Positions 22,617-36,462 of a DNA stretch of 64,000 nucleotides are shown in pieces. Location: the NCBI RefSeq assembly GCF_051020975.1, contig NW_027478160.1:2936001-3000000 (forward strand). The letters are read 5' to 3'. This DNA is from Osmia lignaria lignaria (taxonomy: Eukaryota; Arthropoda; Insecta; Hymenoptera; Megachilidae). The notes beneath the pieces are model-generated. The model made no database searches. It was not told the origin of the DNA and saw nothing but the letters and a program-made list of their open reading frames with translations. Positions within the stretch are counted from its first letter, which is position 1; every line of letters starts with the position of its first letter. Made by a program: the position numbers and the translations under genes.

Positions 22617-25600
22617 TCAGATGCGTAGTTCTCGAGATATATCAAGATATTTAAAAGTTCCGAAGCCGCACCAACATAATAGAGATACAGAAACACCGTG
22701 GCCCTTCTCTTTGAGATAACTCTGCACTATTGCGAGCTGGAAATGCCACTTCCAGTTTAGCTGTGCAGAAGAAGAACAACAAGAAGAAGAAATATCTCGA
22801 AATATGTCCGTTAGGCCCCTTCCCTTGAGATGAATCTGCAAATATCTCGGAAACGAAGCGAGCTATGGCAAAATGTTAAGAGACCTTTTTTGTAGAGAAT
22901 TAAGTTTCCTACTTTTTATGTTCTATGATATTTTTTGATCAGATGCGTAGTTCTCGAGATATATCAAGATATTTAAAAGTTCCGAAGCCGCACCAACATA
23001 ATAGAGATACAGAAACACCGTGGCCCCTTTCTTTGAGATAACTCTGCACTATTGCGAGCTGTAAATGCCACTTCCAGCTTAGCTGTGCAGAAGAAGAACA
23101 ACAAGAAGAAGAAATATCTCGATTAATGTCCGTCAGGCCCCTTCCCTTGAGATAAATGTGCAAATATCTCGGAAACGAAGAGGGCTATGGCAAAATGTTA
23201 AGAGACCTTTTTTGTAGAGAATTAAGTTTCCTACTTTTTATGTTCTATGATATTTTTTTATCTGATGCGTAGTTCTCGAGATATATCAAGATATTTAAAA
23301 GTTCCGAAGCCGCACCAACATAATAGAGATACAGAAACACCGTGGCCCCTTTCTTTGAGATAACTCTGCACTAGTGTGAGCCGCAAATGCCACTTCCAGC
23401 TTAGCTGTGCAGAAGAAGAACAACAAGAAGAAGAAATATCTCGAAATATGTCCGTCAGGCCCCTTCCCTTGAGATAAATCTGCAAATATCTCGGAAACGA
23501 AGCGAGCTATGGCAGAATGTTAAGAGACCTTTTTTGTAGAGAATTATGTTTCCTACTTTTTATGTCCTATGATATTTTTTGATCAGACGCGTAGCTCTCG
23601 AGATATATCAAGATATTTAAAAGTTCCGAAGCCGCACCAACATAATAGAGATACAGAAACAGCGTGGCCCCTTTCTTTGAGATATCTCTGCACTATTGCG
23701 AGCTGCAAATGCCACTTCCAGCTTAGCTGCGCAGAAGAAGAACAACAAGAAGAAGAAATATCTCGAAATATGTCCGTCAGGCCCCTTCCCTTGAGATAAA
23801 TCTGCAAATATCTCGGAAACGAAGCGAGCTATGGCAAAATGTTAAGAGACCTTTTTTGTAGTGAATTAAGTTTCCTACTTTTTATGTTCTATGATATTTT
23901 TTGATCAGATGCGTAGTTCTCGAGATATATCAAGATATTTAAAAGTTCCGAAGCCGCACCAACATAATAGAGATACAGAAACACCGTGGCCCCTTTCTTT
24001 GAGATAACTCTGCACTATTGCGAGCTGTAAATGCCACTTCCAGCTTAGCTGTGCAGAAGAAGAACAACAAGAAGAAGAAATATCTCGAAATATGTCCGTC
24101 AGGCCCCTTCCCTTGAGATATATCTGCAAATATCTCGGAAACGAAGCGAGCTATGGCAAAATGTTAAGAGACCTTTTTTGTAGGGAATTATGTTTCCTAC
24201 AATTTATGTTCTATGATATTCTTTGATCAGATGCGTAGTTCTCGAGATATATCAAGATATTTAAAAGTTCCGAAGCCGCACCAACATAATAGAGATACAG
24301 AAACACCGTGGCCCCTTTCTTTGAGATAACTCTGCACTATTGCGAGCTGCAAATGCCACTTCCAGCTTAGCTGTGCAGAAGAAGAACATCAAGAAGAAGA
24401 AATATCTCGATTAATGTCCGTCAGGCCCCTTCCCTTGAGATAAATCTGCAAATATCTCGGAAACGAAGAGGGCTATGGCAAAATGTTAAGAGACCTTTTT
24501 TGTAGAGAATTAAGTTTCCTACTTTTTATGTTCTATGATATTTTTTTATCTGATGCGTAGTTCTCGAGATATATCAAGATATTTAAAAGTTCCGAAGCCG
24601 CACCAACATAATAGAGATACAGAAACACCGTGGCCCCTTTCTTTGAGATAACTCTGCACTATTGCGAGCTGTAAATGCCACTTCCAGCTTAGCTGTGCAG
24701 AAGAAGAACAACAAGAAGAAGAAATATCTCGAAATATGTCCGTCAGGCCCCTTCCCTTGAGATATATCTGCAAATATCTCGGAAACGAAGCTAGCTATGG
24801 CAAAATGTTAAGAGACCTTTTTTGTAGAGAATTACGTTTCCTACAATTTATGTTCTATGATATTTTTTGATCAGAAGCGTAGTTTTCGAGATATATCGAG
24901 TTATTTAAATGTTCCGAAGCCGCACCAACATAATAGAGATACAGAAACACCGTGGCCCCTTTCTTTGAGATAACTCTGCGCTAGTGCGAGCCGCAAATGC
25001 CACCTCCAGCTTAGCTGTGCAGAAGAAGAACAACAAGAAGAAGAAATATCTCGAAATATGTCCGTCAGGCCCCTTCCCTTGAGATAAATCTGCAAATATC
25101 TCGGAAACGAAGCGAGCTATGGCAAAATGTTAAGAGACCTTTTTTGTAGAGAATTAAGCTTCCTACTTTTTATCTTCTATGATATTTTTTGATCAGATGC
25201 GTAGTTCTCGAGATATATCAAGATATTTAAAAGTTCCGAAGCCGCACCAACATAATAGAGATACAGAAACACCGTGGCCCCTTTCTTTGAGATAACTCTG
25301 CACTAGTGCGAGCCGCAAATGCCACTTCCAGCTTAGCTGTGCAGAAGAAGAACAACAAGAAGAAGAAATATCTCGAAATATGTCCGTCAGGCCCCTTCCC
25401 TTGAGATAAATCTGCAAATATCTCGGAAACGAAGCGAGCTATGGCAAAATGTTAAGAGACCTTTTTTGTAGAGAATTAAGTTTCCTACTTTTTATCTTGC
25501 ATGATATTTTTTGATCAGATGCGTAGTTCTCGAGATATATCAAGATATTTAAAAGTTCCGAAGCCGCACCAACATAATAGAGATACAGAAACACCGTGGC

Positions 25601-25836
25601 CCCTTTCTTTGAGATAACTCTGCACTATAGCGAGCTGTAAATGCCACCTCCAGCTTAGCTGTGCAGAAGAAGAACAACAAGAAGAAGAAATATCTCGAAA
25701 TATGTCCGTCAGGCCCCTTCCCTTGAGATATATCTGCAAATATCTCGGAAACGAAGCGAGCTATGGCAAAATGTTCAGAGACCTTTTTTGTAGAGCATTA
25801 TGTTTCCTACAATTTATGTTCTATGATATTTTTTGA
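22617..25836. repeat. 4-monomer HOR region (1,288-bp spacing)
   Basis: Monomers 22939 and 24227 share TCTCGATTAATGTCC followed by GAAGAGGGCTATGG. The next ones, 23261 and 24549, share TTTTTTTATCTGATGCG in place of TTTTTTGATCAGATGCG. Both pairs are 1,288 bases apart. The rest of the block is less regular: 23583 has GACGCGTAGCTCTCG and GAAACAGCGTGG, and 24871 has GAGTTATTTAAATG and GCGCTAGTGC. Confidence 0.75.
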
Positions 25837-28412
25837 TCAGAAGCGTAGTTTTCGAGATACATCGAGATATTTAAAAGTTCCGAAGCCGCACCAACATAAT
25901 AGAGATACAGAAACACCGTGGCCCGTTTCGTTGAGATAACTCTGCACTATTGCGAGCTGCAAATGCCTCTTCCAGCTTAGCTGTGCAGAGGAAGAACAAC
26001 AAGAAGAAGGAATATCTCGAAATATGTCCGTCAGGCCCCTTCCCTTGAGATAAATCTGCAAATATCTCGGAAACGAAGCGAGCTATGGCAAAATGTTAAG
26101 AGACCTTTTTTGTAGAGAATTATGTTTCCTACAATTTATGTTCTATGATATTTTTTGATCAGAAGCGTAGTTTTCGAGATATATCGAGATATTTAAAAGT
26201 TCCGAAGCCGCACCAACATAATAGAGATACAGAAACACCGTGGCCCCTTTCGTTGAGATAACTCTGCACTAGTGCGAGCCGCAAATGCCACTTCCAGCTT
26301 AGCTGTGCAGAAGAAGAACAACAAGAAGAAGAAATATCTCGAAATATGTCCGTCAGGCCCCTTCCCTTGAGATAAATCTGCAAATATCTCGGAAACGAAG
26401 CGAGCTATGGCAAAATGTTAAGAGACCTTTTTTGTAGAGAATTAAGTTTCCTACTTTTTATGTTCTATGATATTTTTTGATCAGATGCGTAGTTCTCGAG
26501 ATATATCAAGATATTCAAAAGTTCCGAAGCCGCACCAACATAATAGAGATACAGAAACACCGTGGCCCCTTTCGTTGAGATAACTCTGCGCTAGTGCGAG
26601 CCGCAAATGCCACTTCCAGCTTAGCTGTGCAGAAGAAGAACAACAAGAAGAAGAAATATCTCGAAATATGTCCGTCAGGCCCCTTCCCTTGAGATAAATC
26701 TGCAAATATCTCGGAAACGAAGCGAGCTATGGCAAAATGTTAAGAGACCTTTTTTGTAGAGAATTATGTTTCCTACAATTTATGTTCTGTGATATTTTTT
26801 GATCAGATGCGTAGTTCTCGAGATATACCAAGATATTTAAAAGCTCCGAAGCCGCACCAACATAATAGAGATACAGAAACACCGTGGCCCCTTTCTTTGA
26901 GATAACTCTGCACTATTGCGAGCTGCAAATGCCTCTTCCAGCTTAGCTGTGCAGAGGAAGAACAACAAGAAGAAGGAATATCTCGAAATATGTCCGTCAG
27001 GCCCCTTCCCTTGAGATAAATCTGCAAATATCTCGGAAACGAAGCGAGCTATGGCAAAATGTTAAGAGACCTTTTTTGTAGAGAATTATGTTTCCTACAA
27101 TTTATGTTCTATGATATTTTTTGATCAGAAGCGTAGTTTTCGAGATATATCGAGATATTTAAAAGTTCCGAAGCCGCACCAACATAATAGAGATACAGAA
27201 ACACCGTGGCCCCTTTCGTTGAGATAACTCTGCACTAGTGCGAGCCGCAAATGCCACTTCCAGCTTCGCTGTGCAGAAGAAGAACAACAAGAAGAAGAAA
27301 TATCTCGAAATATGTCCGTCAGGCCCCTTCCCTTGAGATAAATCTGCAAATATCTCGGAAACGAAGCGAGCTATGGCAAAATGTTAAGAGACCTTTTTTG
27401 TAGAGAATTAAGTTTCCTACTTTTTATGTTCTATGATATTTTTTGATCAGATGCGTAGTTCTCGAGATATATCAAGATATTCAAAAGTTCCGAAGCCGCA
27501 CCAACATAATAGAGATACAGAAACACCGTGGCCCCTTTCGTTGAGATAACTCTGCGCTAGTGCGAGCCGCAAATGCCACTTCCAGCTTAGCTGTGCAGAA
27601 GAAGAACAACAAGAAGAAGAAATATCTCGAAATATGTCCGTCAGGCCCCTTCCCTTGAGATAAATCTGCAAATATCTCGGAAACGAAGCGAGCTATGGCA
27701 AAATGTTAAGAGACCTTTTTTGTAGAGAATTATGTTTCCTACAATTTATGTTCTCTGATATTTTTTGATCAGATGCGTAGTTCTCGAGATATACCAAGAT
27801 ATTTAAAAGTTCCGAAGCCGCACCAACATAATAGAGATACAGAAACACCGTGGCCCCTTTCTTTGAGATAACTCTGCACTATTGCGAGCTGCAAATGCCT
27901 CTTCCAGCTTAGCTGTGCAGAGGAAGAACAACAAGAAGAAGGAATATCTCGAAATATGTCCGTTAGGCCCCTTCCCTTGAGATAAATCTGCAAATATCTC
28001 GGAAACGAAGCGAGCTATGGCAAAATGTTAAGAGACCTTTTTTGTAGAGAATTATGTTTCCTACAATTTATGTTCTATGATATTTTTTGATCAGAAGCGT
28101 AGTTTTCGAGATATATCGAGATATTTAAAAGTTCCGAAGCCGCACCAACATAATAGAGATACAGAAACACCGTGGCCCCTTTCGTTGAGATAACTCTGCA
28201 CTAGTGCGAGCCGCAAATGCCACTTCCAGCTTCGCTGTGCAGAAGAAGAACAACAAGAAGAAGAAATATCTCGAAATATGTCCGTCAGGCCCCTTCCCTT
28301 GAGATAAATCTGCAAATGTCTCGGAAACGAAGCGAGCTATGGCAAAATGTTAAGAGACCTTTTTTGTAGAGAATTAAGTTTCCTACTTTTTATGTTCTAT
28401 GATATTTTTTGA
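25837..28412. repeat. 3-monomer HOR region (966-bp spacing)
   Basis: Three monomer types alternate. One has GCCTCTTCC and AAGAAGGAATATC (25837, 26803, 27769). One has TTTCGTTGAG with a B head (26159, 27125, 28091). One has ATATTCAAAAG and TGCGCTAGTGC (26481, 27447). The 27125 and 28091 copies also share CAGCTTCGCTG, absent from 26159, so the second and third turns are the closer pair. At 28413 a different monomer takes the place of the third type. Confidence 0.88.
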
Positions 28413-31400
28413 TCAGATGCGTAGTTCTCGAGATATATCAAGATATTCAAAAGTTCCGAAGCCGCACCAACATAATAGAGATACAGAAACACCGTGGCCC
28501 CTTTCTATGAGATAACTCTGCACTATTGCGCGCTGCAAATGCCACTTCCAGCTTAGCTGTGCAGAAGAAGAACAACAAGAAGAAGAAATATCTCGAAATA
28601 TGTCCGTCAGGCCCCTTCCCTTGAGATAAATCTGCAAATATCTCGGAAACGAAGCGAGCTATGGCAAAATGTTAAGAGACCTTTCTTGTAGAGAATTAGG
28701 TTTCCTACTTTTTATGCTCTATGATATTTTTTGATCAGATGCGTAGTTCTCGAGATATATCAAGATATTTAAAAGTTCCGAAGCCGCACCAACATAATAG
28801 AGATACAGAAACACCGTGGCCCCTTTCTTTGAGATAACTCTGCACTATTGCGAGCTGTAAATGCCACTTCCAGCTTAGCTGTGCAGAAGAAGAACAACAA
28901 GAAGAAGAAATATCTCGAAATATGTCCGTCAGGCCACTTCCCTTGAGATAAATCTGCAAATATCTCGGAAACGAAGCGAGCTATGGCAAAATGTTAAGAG
29001 ACCTTTTTTGTAGAGAATTAAGTTTCCTACTTTTTATGTTCGATGATATTTTTTGATCAGATGCGTAGTTCTCGAGATATATCAAGATATTTAAAAGTTC
29101 CGAAGCTGCACCAACATAATAGAGGTACAGAAACACCGTGGCCTCTTTCTTTGAGATAACTCTGCACTATTGCGAGCTGCAAATGCCACTTCGAGCTTAG
29201 CTGTGCAGAAGAAGAACAACAAGAAGAAGAAATATCTCGAAATATGTCCGTCAGACCCCTTCCCTTGAGATGAATCTGCAAATATCTCGGAAACGAAGCG
29301 AGCTATGGCAAAACGTTAAGAGACCTTTTTTGTAGAGAATAATATTTCCTACAATTTACGTTCTATGATATTTTTTGATCAGAAGCGTAGTTTTCGAGAT
29401 ATATCGAGATATTTAAAAGTTCCGAAGCCGCACCAACATAATAGAGATACAGAAACACCGTGGCCCCTTTCGTTGAGATAACTCTGCACTAGTGCGAGCC
29501 GCAAATGCCACTTCCAGCTTAGCTGTGCAGAAGAAGAACAACAAGAAGAAGAAATATCTCGAAATATGTCCGTCAGGCCCCTTCCCTTGAGATAAATCTG
29601 CAAATATCTCGGAAACGAAGCGAGCTATGGCAAAATGTTAAGAGACCTTTTTTGTAGAGAATTAAGTTTCCTACTTTTTATGTTCTATGATATTTTTTGA
29701 TCAGATGCGTAGTTCTCGAGATATATCAAGATATTCAAAAGTTCCGAAGCCGCACCAACATAATAGAGATACAGAAACACCGTGGCCCCTTTCTTTGAGA
29801 TAACTCTGCACTATTGCGAGCTGCAAATGCCACTTCCAGCTTAGCTGTGCAGTGGAAGAACAACAAGAAGAAGAAATATCTCGAAATATGTCCGTCCGGC
29901 CAGTTCCTTTGAGCTGAATCTGCAAATATCTCGGAAACGAAGCGAGCTATGGCAAAATGTTAAGAGACGTTTTTTGTAGAGAATTATGTTTCCTACAATT
30001 TATGTTCTATGATATTTTTTGATCAGAAGCGTAGTTCTCGAGATATATCAAGATATTTAAAAGTTCCGAAGCCGCACCAACATAATAGAGATACACAAAC
30101 ACCGTGGCCCCTTTCTTTCAGATAACTATGCACTATTGCGAGCTGTAAATGCCACTTCCAGTTAAGCTGTGCAGAAGAAGAACAAGAAGAAGAAGAAATA
30201 TCTCGAAATATGTCCGTCAGGCCCCTTCCCTTGAGATATATCTGCAAATATCTCGGAAACGAAGCGAGCTATGGCAAAATATTAAGAGACCTTTTTTGTA
30301 GAGAATTATGTTTCCTACAATTTATGTTCTATGATATTTTTTGTTCAGAAGCGTAGTTTTCGAGATATATCGAGATATTTAAAAGTTCCGAAGCCGCACC
30401 AACATAATAGAGATACAGAAACACCGTGGCCCCTTTCGTTGAGATAACTCTGCGCTAGTGCGAGCCGCAAATGCCACTTCCAGCTTAGCTGTGCAGAAGA
30501 AGAACAACAAGAAGAAGAAATATCTCGAAATATGTCCGTCAGGCCCCTTCCCTTGAGATAAATCTGCAAATATCTCGGAAACGAAGCGAGCTATGGCAAA
30601 ATGTTAAGAGACCTTTTTTGTAGAGAATTATGTTTCCTACAATTTATGTTCTATGATATTTTTTGATCAGATGCGTAGTTCTCGAGATATACCAAGATAT
30701 TTAAAAGTTCCGAAGCCGCACCAACATAATAGAGATACAGAAACACCGTGGCCCCTTTCTTTGAGATAACTCTGCACTATTGCGAGCTGCAAATGCCTCT
30801 TCCAGCTTAGCTGTGCAGAGGAAGAACAACAAGAAGAAGGAATATCTCGAAATATGTCCGTCAGGCCCCTTCCCTTGAGATAAATCTGCAAATATCTCGG
30901 AAACGAAGCGAGCTATGGCAAAATGTTAAGAGACCTTTTTTGTAGAGAATTATGTTTCCTACAATTTATGTTCTATGATATTTTTTGATCAGAAGCGTAG
31001 TTTTCGAGATATATCGAGATATTTAAAAGTTCCGAAGCCGCACCAATATAATAGAGATACAGAAACACCGTGGCCCCTTTCGTTGAGATAACTCTGCACT
31101 AGTGCGAGCCGCAAATGCCACTTCCAGCTTAGCTGTGCAGAAGAAGAACAACAAGAAGAAGAAATATCTCGAAATATGTCCGTCAGGCCCCTTCCCTTGA
31201 GATAAATCTGCAAATATCTCGGAAACGAAGAGAGCTATGGCAAAATGTTAAGAGACCTTTTTTGTAGAGAATTAGGTTTCCTACTTTTTATGTTCTATGA
31301 TATTTTTTGATCAGATGCGTAGTTCTCGAGATATATCAAGATATTCAAAAGTTCCGAAGCCGCACCAACATAATAGAGATACAGAAACACCGTGGCCCCT

Positions 31401-34400
31401 TTCTATGATATAACTCTGCACTATTGCGCGCTGCAAATGCCACTTCCAGCTTAGCTGTGCAGAAGAAGAACAACAAGAAGAAGAAATATCTCGAAATATG
31501 TCCGTCAGGCCCCTTCCCTTGAGATAAATCTGCAAATATCTCGGAAACGAAGCGAGCTATGGCAAAATGTTAAGAGACCTTTTTTGTAGAGAATTAGGTT
31601 TCCTACTTTTTATGCTCTATGATATTTTTTGATCAGATGCGTAGTTCTCGAGATATATCAAGATATTTAAAAGTTCCGAAGCCGCACCAACATAATAGAG
31701 ATACAGAAACACCGTGGCCCCTTTCTTTGAGATAACTCTGCACTATTGCGAGCTGTAAATGCCACTTCCAGCTTAGCTGTGCAGAAGAAGAACAACAAGA
31801 AGAAGAAATATCTCGAAATATGTCCGTCAGGCCAGTTCCTTTGAGCTGAATCTGCAAATATCTCGGAAACGAAGCGAGCTATGGCAAAATGTTAAGAGAC
31901 GTTTTTTGTAGAGAATTATGTTTCCTACAATTTATGTTCTATGACATTTTTTGATCAGAAGCGTAGTTTTCGAGATATATCGAGATATTTAAAAGTTCCG
32001 AAGCCGCACCAACATAATAGGGATACAGAAACACCGTGGCCCCTTTCTCTGAGATAACTCTGCACTAGTGCGAGCCGCAAATGCCACTTCCAGCTTAGCT
32101 GTGCAGAAGAAGAACAACAAGAAGAAGAAATATCTCGAAATATGTCCGTCAGGCCACTTCCCTTGAGATAAATCTGCAAATATCTCGCAAACGAAGCGAG
32201 CTATGGCAAAATGTTAAGAGACGTTTTTTGTAGAGAATTATGTTTCCTACAATTTATGTTCTATGATATTTTTTGATCAGAAGCGTAGTTTTCGAGATAT
32301 ATCGAGATATTTAAAAGTTCCGAAGCCGCACCAACATAATAGAGATACAGAAACACCGTGGCCCCTTTCTTTGAGATAACTCTGCACTAGTGCGAGCCGC
32401 AAATGCCACTTCCAGCTTAGCTGTGCAGAAGAAGAACAACAAGAAGAAGAAATATCTCGAAATATGTCCGTCAGGCCCCTTCCCTTGAGATAAATCTGCA
32501 AATATCTCGGAAACGAAGCGAGCTATGGCAAAATGTTAAGAGACCTTTTTTGTAGAGAATTATGTTTCCTACAATTTATGTTCTATGATATTTTTTGATC
32601 AGAAGCGTAGTTTTCGAGATATATCGAGATATTTAAAAGTTCCGAAGCCGCACCAACATAATAGAGATACAGAAACACCGTGGCCCCTTTCTTTGGGATA
32701 ACTCTGCACTATTGCGAGCTGCAAATGCCACTTCCAGCTTAGCTGTGCAGAAGAAGAACAACAAGAAGAAGAAATATCTCGAAATATGTCCGTCAGGCCA
32801 CTTCCCTTGAGATAAATCTGCAAATATCTCGGAAACGAAGCGAGCTATGGCAAAATGTTAAGAGACCTTTTTTGTAGAGAATTAAGTTTCCTACTTTTTA
32901 TGTTCGATGATATTTTTTGATCAGATGCGTAGTTCTCGAGATATATCAAGATATTTAAAAGTTCCGAAGCTGCACCAACATAATAGAGGTACAGAAACAC
33001 CGTGGCCTCTTTCTTTGAGATAACTCTGCACTATTGCGAGCTGCAAATGCCACTTCGAGCTTAGCTGTGCAGAAGAAGAACAACAAGAAGAAGAAATATC
33101 TCGAAATATGTCCGTCAGACCCCTTCCCTTGAGATGAATCTGCAAATATCTCGGAAACGAAGCGAGCTATGGCAAAACGTTAAGAGACCTTTTTTGTAGA
33201 GAATAATATTTCCTACAATTTACGTTCTATGATATTTTTTGATCAGAAGCGTAGTTTTCGAGATATATCGAGATATTTAAAAGTTCCGAAGCCGCACCAA
33301 CATAATAGAGATACAGAAACACCGTGGCCCCTTTCTTTGAGATAACTCTGCACTATTGCGAGCTGTAAATGCCACTTCCAGCTTAGCTGTGCAGAAGAAG
33401 AACAACAAGAAGAAGAAATATCTCGAAATATGTCCGTCAGGCCCCTTCCCTTGAGATATATCTGCAAATATCTCGGAAACGAAGCGAGCTATGGCAAAAT
33501 GTTAAGAGACCTTTTTTGTAGAGAATTATGTTTCCTACAATTTATGTTCTATGATATTTTTTGATCAGAAGCGTAGTTTTCGAGATATATCGAGATATTT
33601 AAAAGTTCCGAAACCGCACCAACATAATAGAGATACAGAAACACCGTGGCCCCTTTCTTTGAGATAACTCTGCACTAGTGCGAGCCGCAAATGCCACTTC
33701 CAGCTTAGCTGTGCAGAAGAAGAACAACAAGAAGAAGAAATATCTCGAAATATGTCCGTCAGGCCACTTCCCTTGAGATAAATCTGCAAATATCTCGGAA
33801 ACGAAGCGAGCTATGGCAAAATGTTAAGAGACGTTTTTTGTAGAGAATTATGTTTCCTACAATTTATGTTCTATGATATTTTTTGATCAGAAGCGTAGTT
33901 TTCGAGATATATCGGGATATTTAAAAGTTCCGAAGCCGCACCAACATAATAGAGATACAGAAACACCGTGGCCCCTTTCTTTGAGATAACTCTGCACTAG
34001 TGCGAGCCGCAAATGCCACTTCCAGCTTAGCTGTGCAGAAGAAGAGCAACAAGAAGAAGAAATATCTCGAAATATGTCCGACAGGCCCCTTCCCTTGAGA
34101 TAAATCTGCAAATATCTCGGAAACGAAGCGAGCTATGGCGAAATGTTAAGAGACCTTTTTTGTAGAGAATTAAGTTTCCTACTTTTTATCTTCTATGATA
34201 TTTTTTGGTCAGATGCGTAGTTCTCGAGATAGATCAAGATACTTAAAAGTTCCGAAGCCGCACCAACATAATAGAGATACAGAAACACCGTGGCCCCTCT
34301 CTTTGAGATAACTCTGCACTATTGCGAGCTGCAAATGCCACTTCCAGCTCAGCTGTGCAGAAGAAGAACAACAAGAAGAAGAAATATCTCGAAATATGTC

Positions 34401-36462
34401 CGTCAGGCCCCTTCCCTTGAGATAAATCTGCAAATATCTCGGAAACGAAGCGAGCTATGGCAAAATGTTTAGAGACCTTTCTTGTAGAGAATTCAGTTTC
34501 CTACTTTTTATGTAGTATGATATTTTTTGATCAGATGCGTAGTTCTCGAGATATATCAAGATATTTAAAAGTTCCGAAGCCGCACCAACATAATAGAGAT
34601 ACAGAAACACCGTGGCCCCTTTCTTTGAGATAACTCTGCACTATTGCGCGCTGCAAATGCCACTTCCAGCTTAGCTGTGCAGAAGAAGAACAACAAGAAG
34701 AAGAAATATCTCGAAATATGTCCGTCAGGCCCCATCCCTTGAGATAAATCTGCAAATATCTCGGAAACGAAGCGAGCTATGGCAAAATGTTAAGAGACCT
34801 TTTTTGTAGAGAATTATGTTTCCTACAATTTATGTTCTATGATATTTTTTGATCAGAAGCGTAGTTTTCGAGATATATCGAGATATTTAAAAGTTCCGAA
34901 GCCGCACCAACATAATAGAGATACAGAAACACCGTGGCCCCTTTCTTTGGGATAACTCTGCACTATTGCGAGCTGCAAATGCCACTTCCAGCTTAGCTGT
35001 GCAGAAGAAGAACAACAAGAAGAAGAAATATCTCGAAATATGTCCGTCAGGCCACTTCCCTTGAGATAAATCTGCAAATATCTCGGAAACGAAGCGAGCT
35101 ATGGCAAAATGTTAAGAGACCTTTTTTGTAGAGAATTAAGTTTCCTACTTTTTATGTTGTATGATATTTTTTGATCAGATGCGTAGTTCTCGAGATATAT
35201 CAAGATATTTAAAAGTTCCGAAGCCGCACCAACATAATAGAGATACAGAAACACCGTGGCCCCTTTCTTTGAGATAACTCTGCACTATTGCGAGCTGTAA
35301 ATGCCACTTCCAGCTTAGCTGTGCAGAAGAAGAACAACAAGAAGAAGAAATATCTCGAAATATGTCCGTCAGGCCCCTTCCCTTGAGATATATCTGCAAA
35401 TATCTCGGAAACGAAGCGAGCTATGGCAAAATGTTAAGAGACCTTTTTTGTAGAGAATTATGTTTCCTACAATTTATGTTCTATGATATTTTTTGATCAG
35501 AAGCGTAGTTTTCGAGATATATCGAGATATTTAAAAGTTCCGAAGCCGCACCAACATAATAGAGATACAGAAACACCGTGGCCCCTTTCTTTGAGATAAC
35601 TCTGCACTAGTGCGAGCCGCAAATGCCACTTCCAGCTTAGCTGTGCAGAAGAAGAACAACAAGAAGAAGAAATATCTCGAAATATGTCCGTCAGGCCAGT
35701 TCCTTTGAGCTGAATCTGCAAATATCTCGGAAACGAAGCGAGCTATGGCAAAATGTTAAGAGACGTTTTTTGTAGAGAATTATGTTTCCTACAATTTATG
35801 TTCTATGATATTTTTTGATCAGAAGCGTAGTTTTCGAGATATATCGAGATATTTAAAAGTTCCGAAGCCGCACCAACATAATAGGGATACAGAAACACCG
35901 TGGCCCCTTTCTTTGAGATAACTCTGCACTAGTGCGAGCCGCAAATGCCACTTCCAGCTTAGCTGTGCAGAAGAAGAACAACAAGAAGAAGAAATATCTC
36001 GAAATATGTCCGTCAGGCTACTTCCCTTGAGATAAATCTGCAAATAACTCGGAAACCAAGCGAGCTATGGCAAAATGTTAAGAGACGTTTTTTGTAGAGA
36101 ATTATGTTTCCTACAATTTATGTTCTATGATATTTTTTGATCAGAAGCGTAGTTTTCGAGATATATCGAGATACTTAAAAGTTCCGAAGCCGCACCAACA
36201 TAACAGAGATACAGAAACACCGTGGCCCCTTTCTTTGAGATAACTCTGCACTAGTGCGAGCTGCAAATGCCACTTCCAGCTTAGCTGTGCAGAAGAAGAA
36301 CAACAAGAAGAAGAAATATCTCGAAATATGTCCGTCAGGCCCCTTCCCTTGAGATAAATATGCAAATATCTCGGAAACGAAGCGAGCTATGGCAAAATGT
36401 TAAGAGACCTTTTTTGTAGAGAATTAAGTTTCCTACTTTTTATGTTCTATGATATTTTTTGA
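28413..36462. repeat. Mixed region with several spacings
   Basis: No single period holds here. Monomers 28413 and 31311 share TTTCTATGA and TTGCGCGCTGC at 2,898 bases (9 monomers). Monomers 29057 and 32921, with the GAAGCTGCACC / AGAGGTACAG / CACTTCGAGC type and the same AAAACG and AATAATATTTCC flank after them, are 3,864 apart. Monomers 32599 and 34853 (TTTGGGATAAC) are 2,254 apart. The mixture suggests repeated overlapping rearrangements. Confidence 0.75.
30345..31310. repeat. Displaced copy of the 3-monomer repeat
   Basis: Monomers 30345 (GCGCTAGTGC, TTTCGTTGAG), 30667 (GATATACCAAG, GCCTCTTCC, AAGAAGGAATATC) and 30989 (TTTCGTTGAG, B head) reproduce the order found at 26481-27446 and 27447-28412. 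They lie about 2.9 kb beyond the end of that block. The first has a B head with the private TTTTTTGTTCAG, unlike its 27447 counterpart. Confidence 0.75.
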
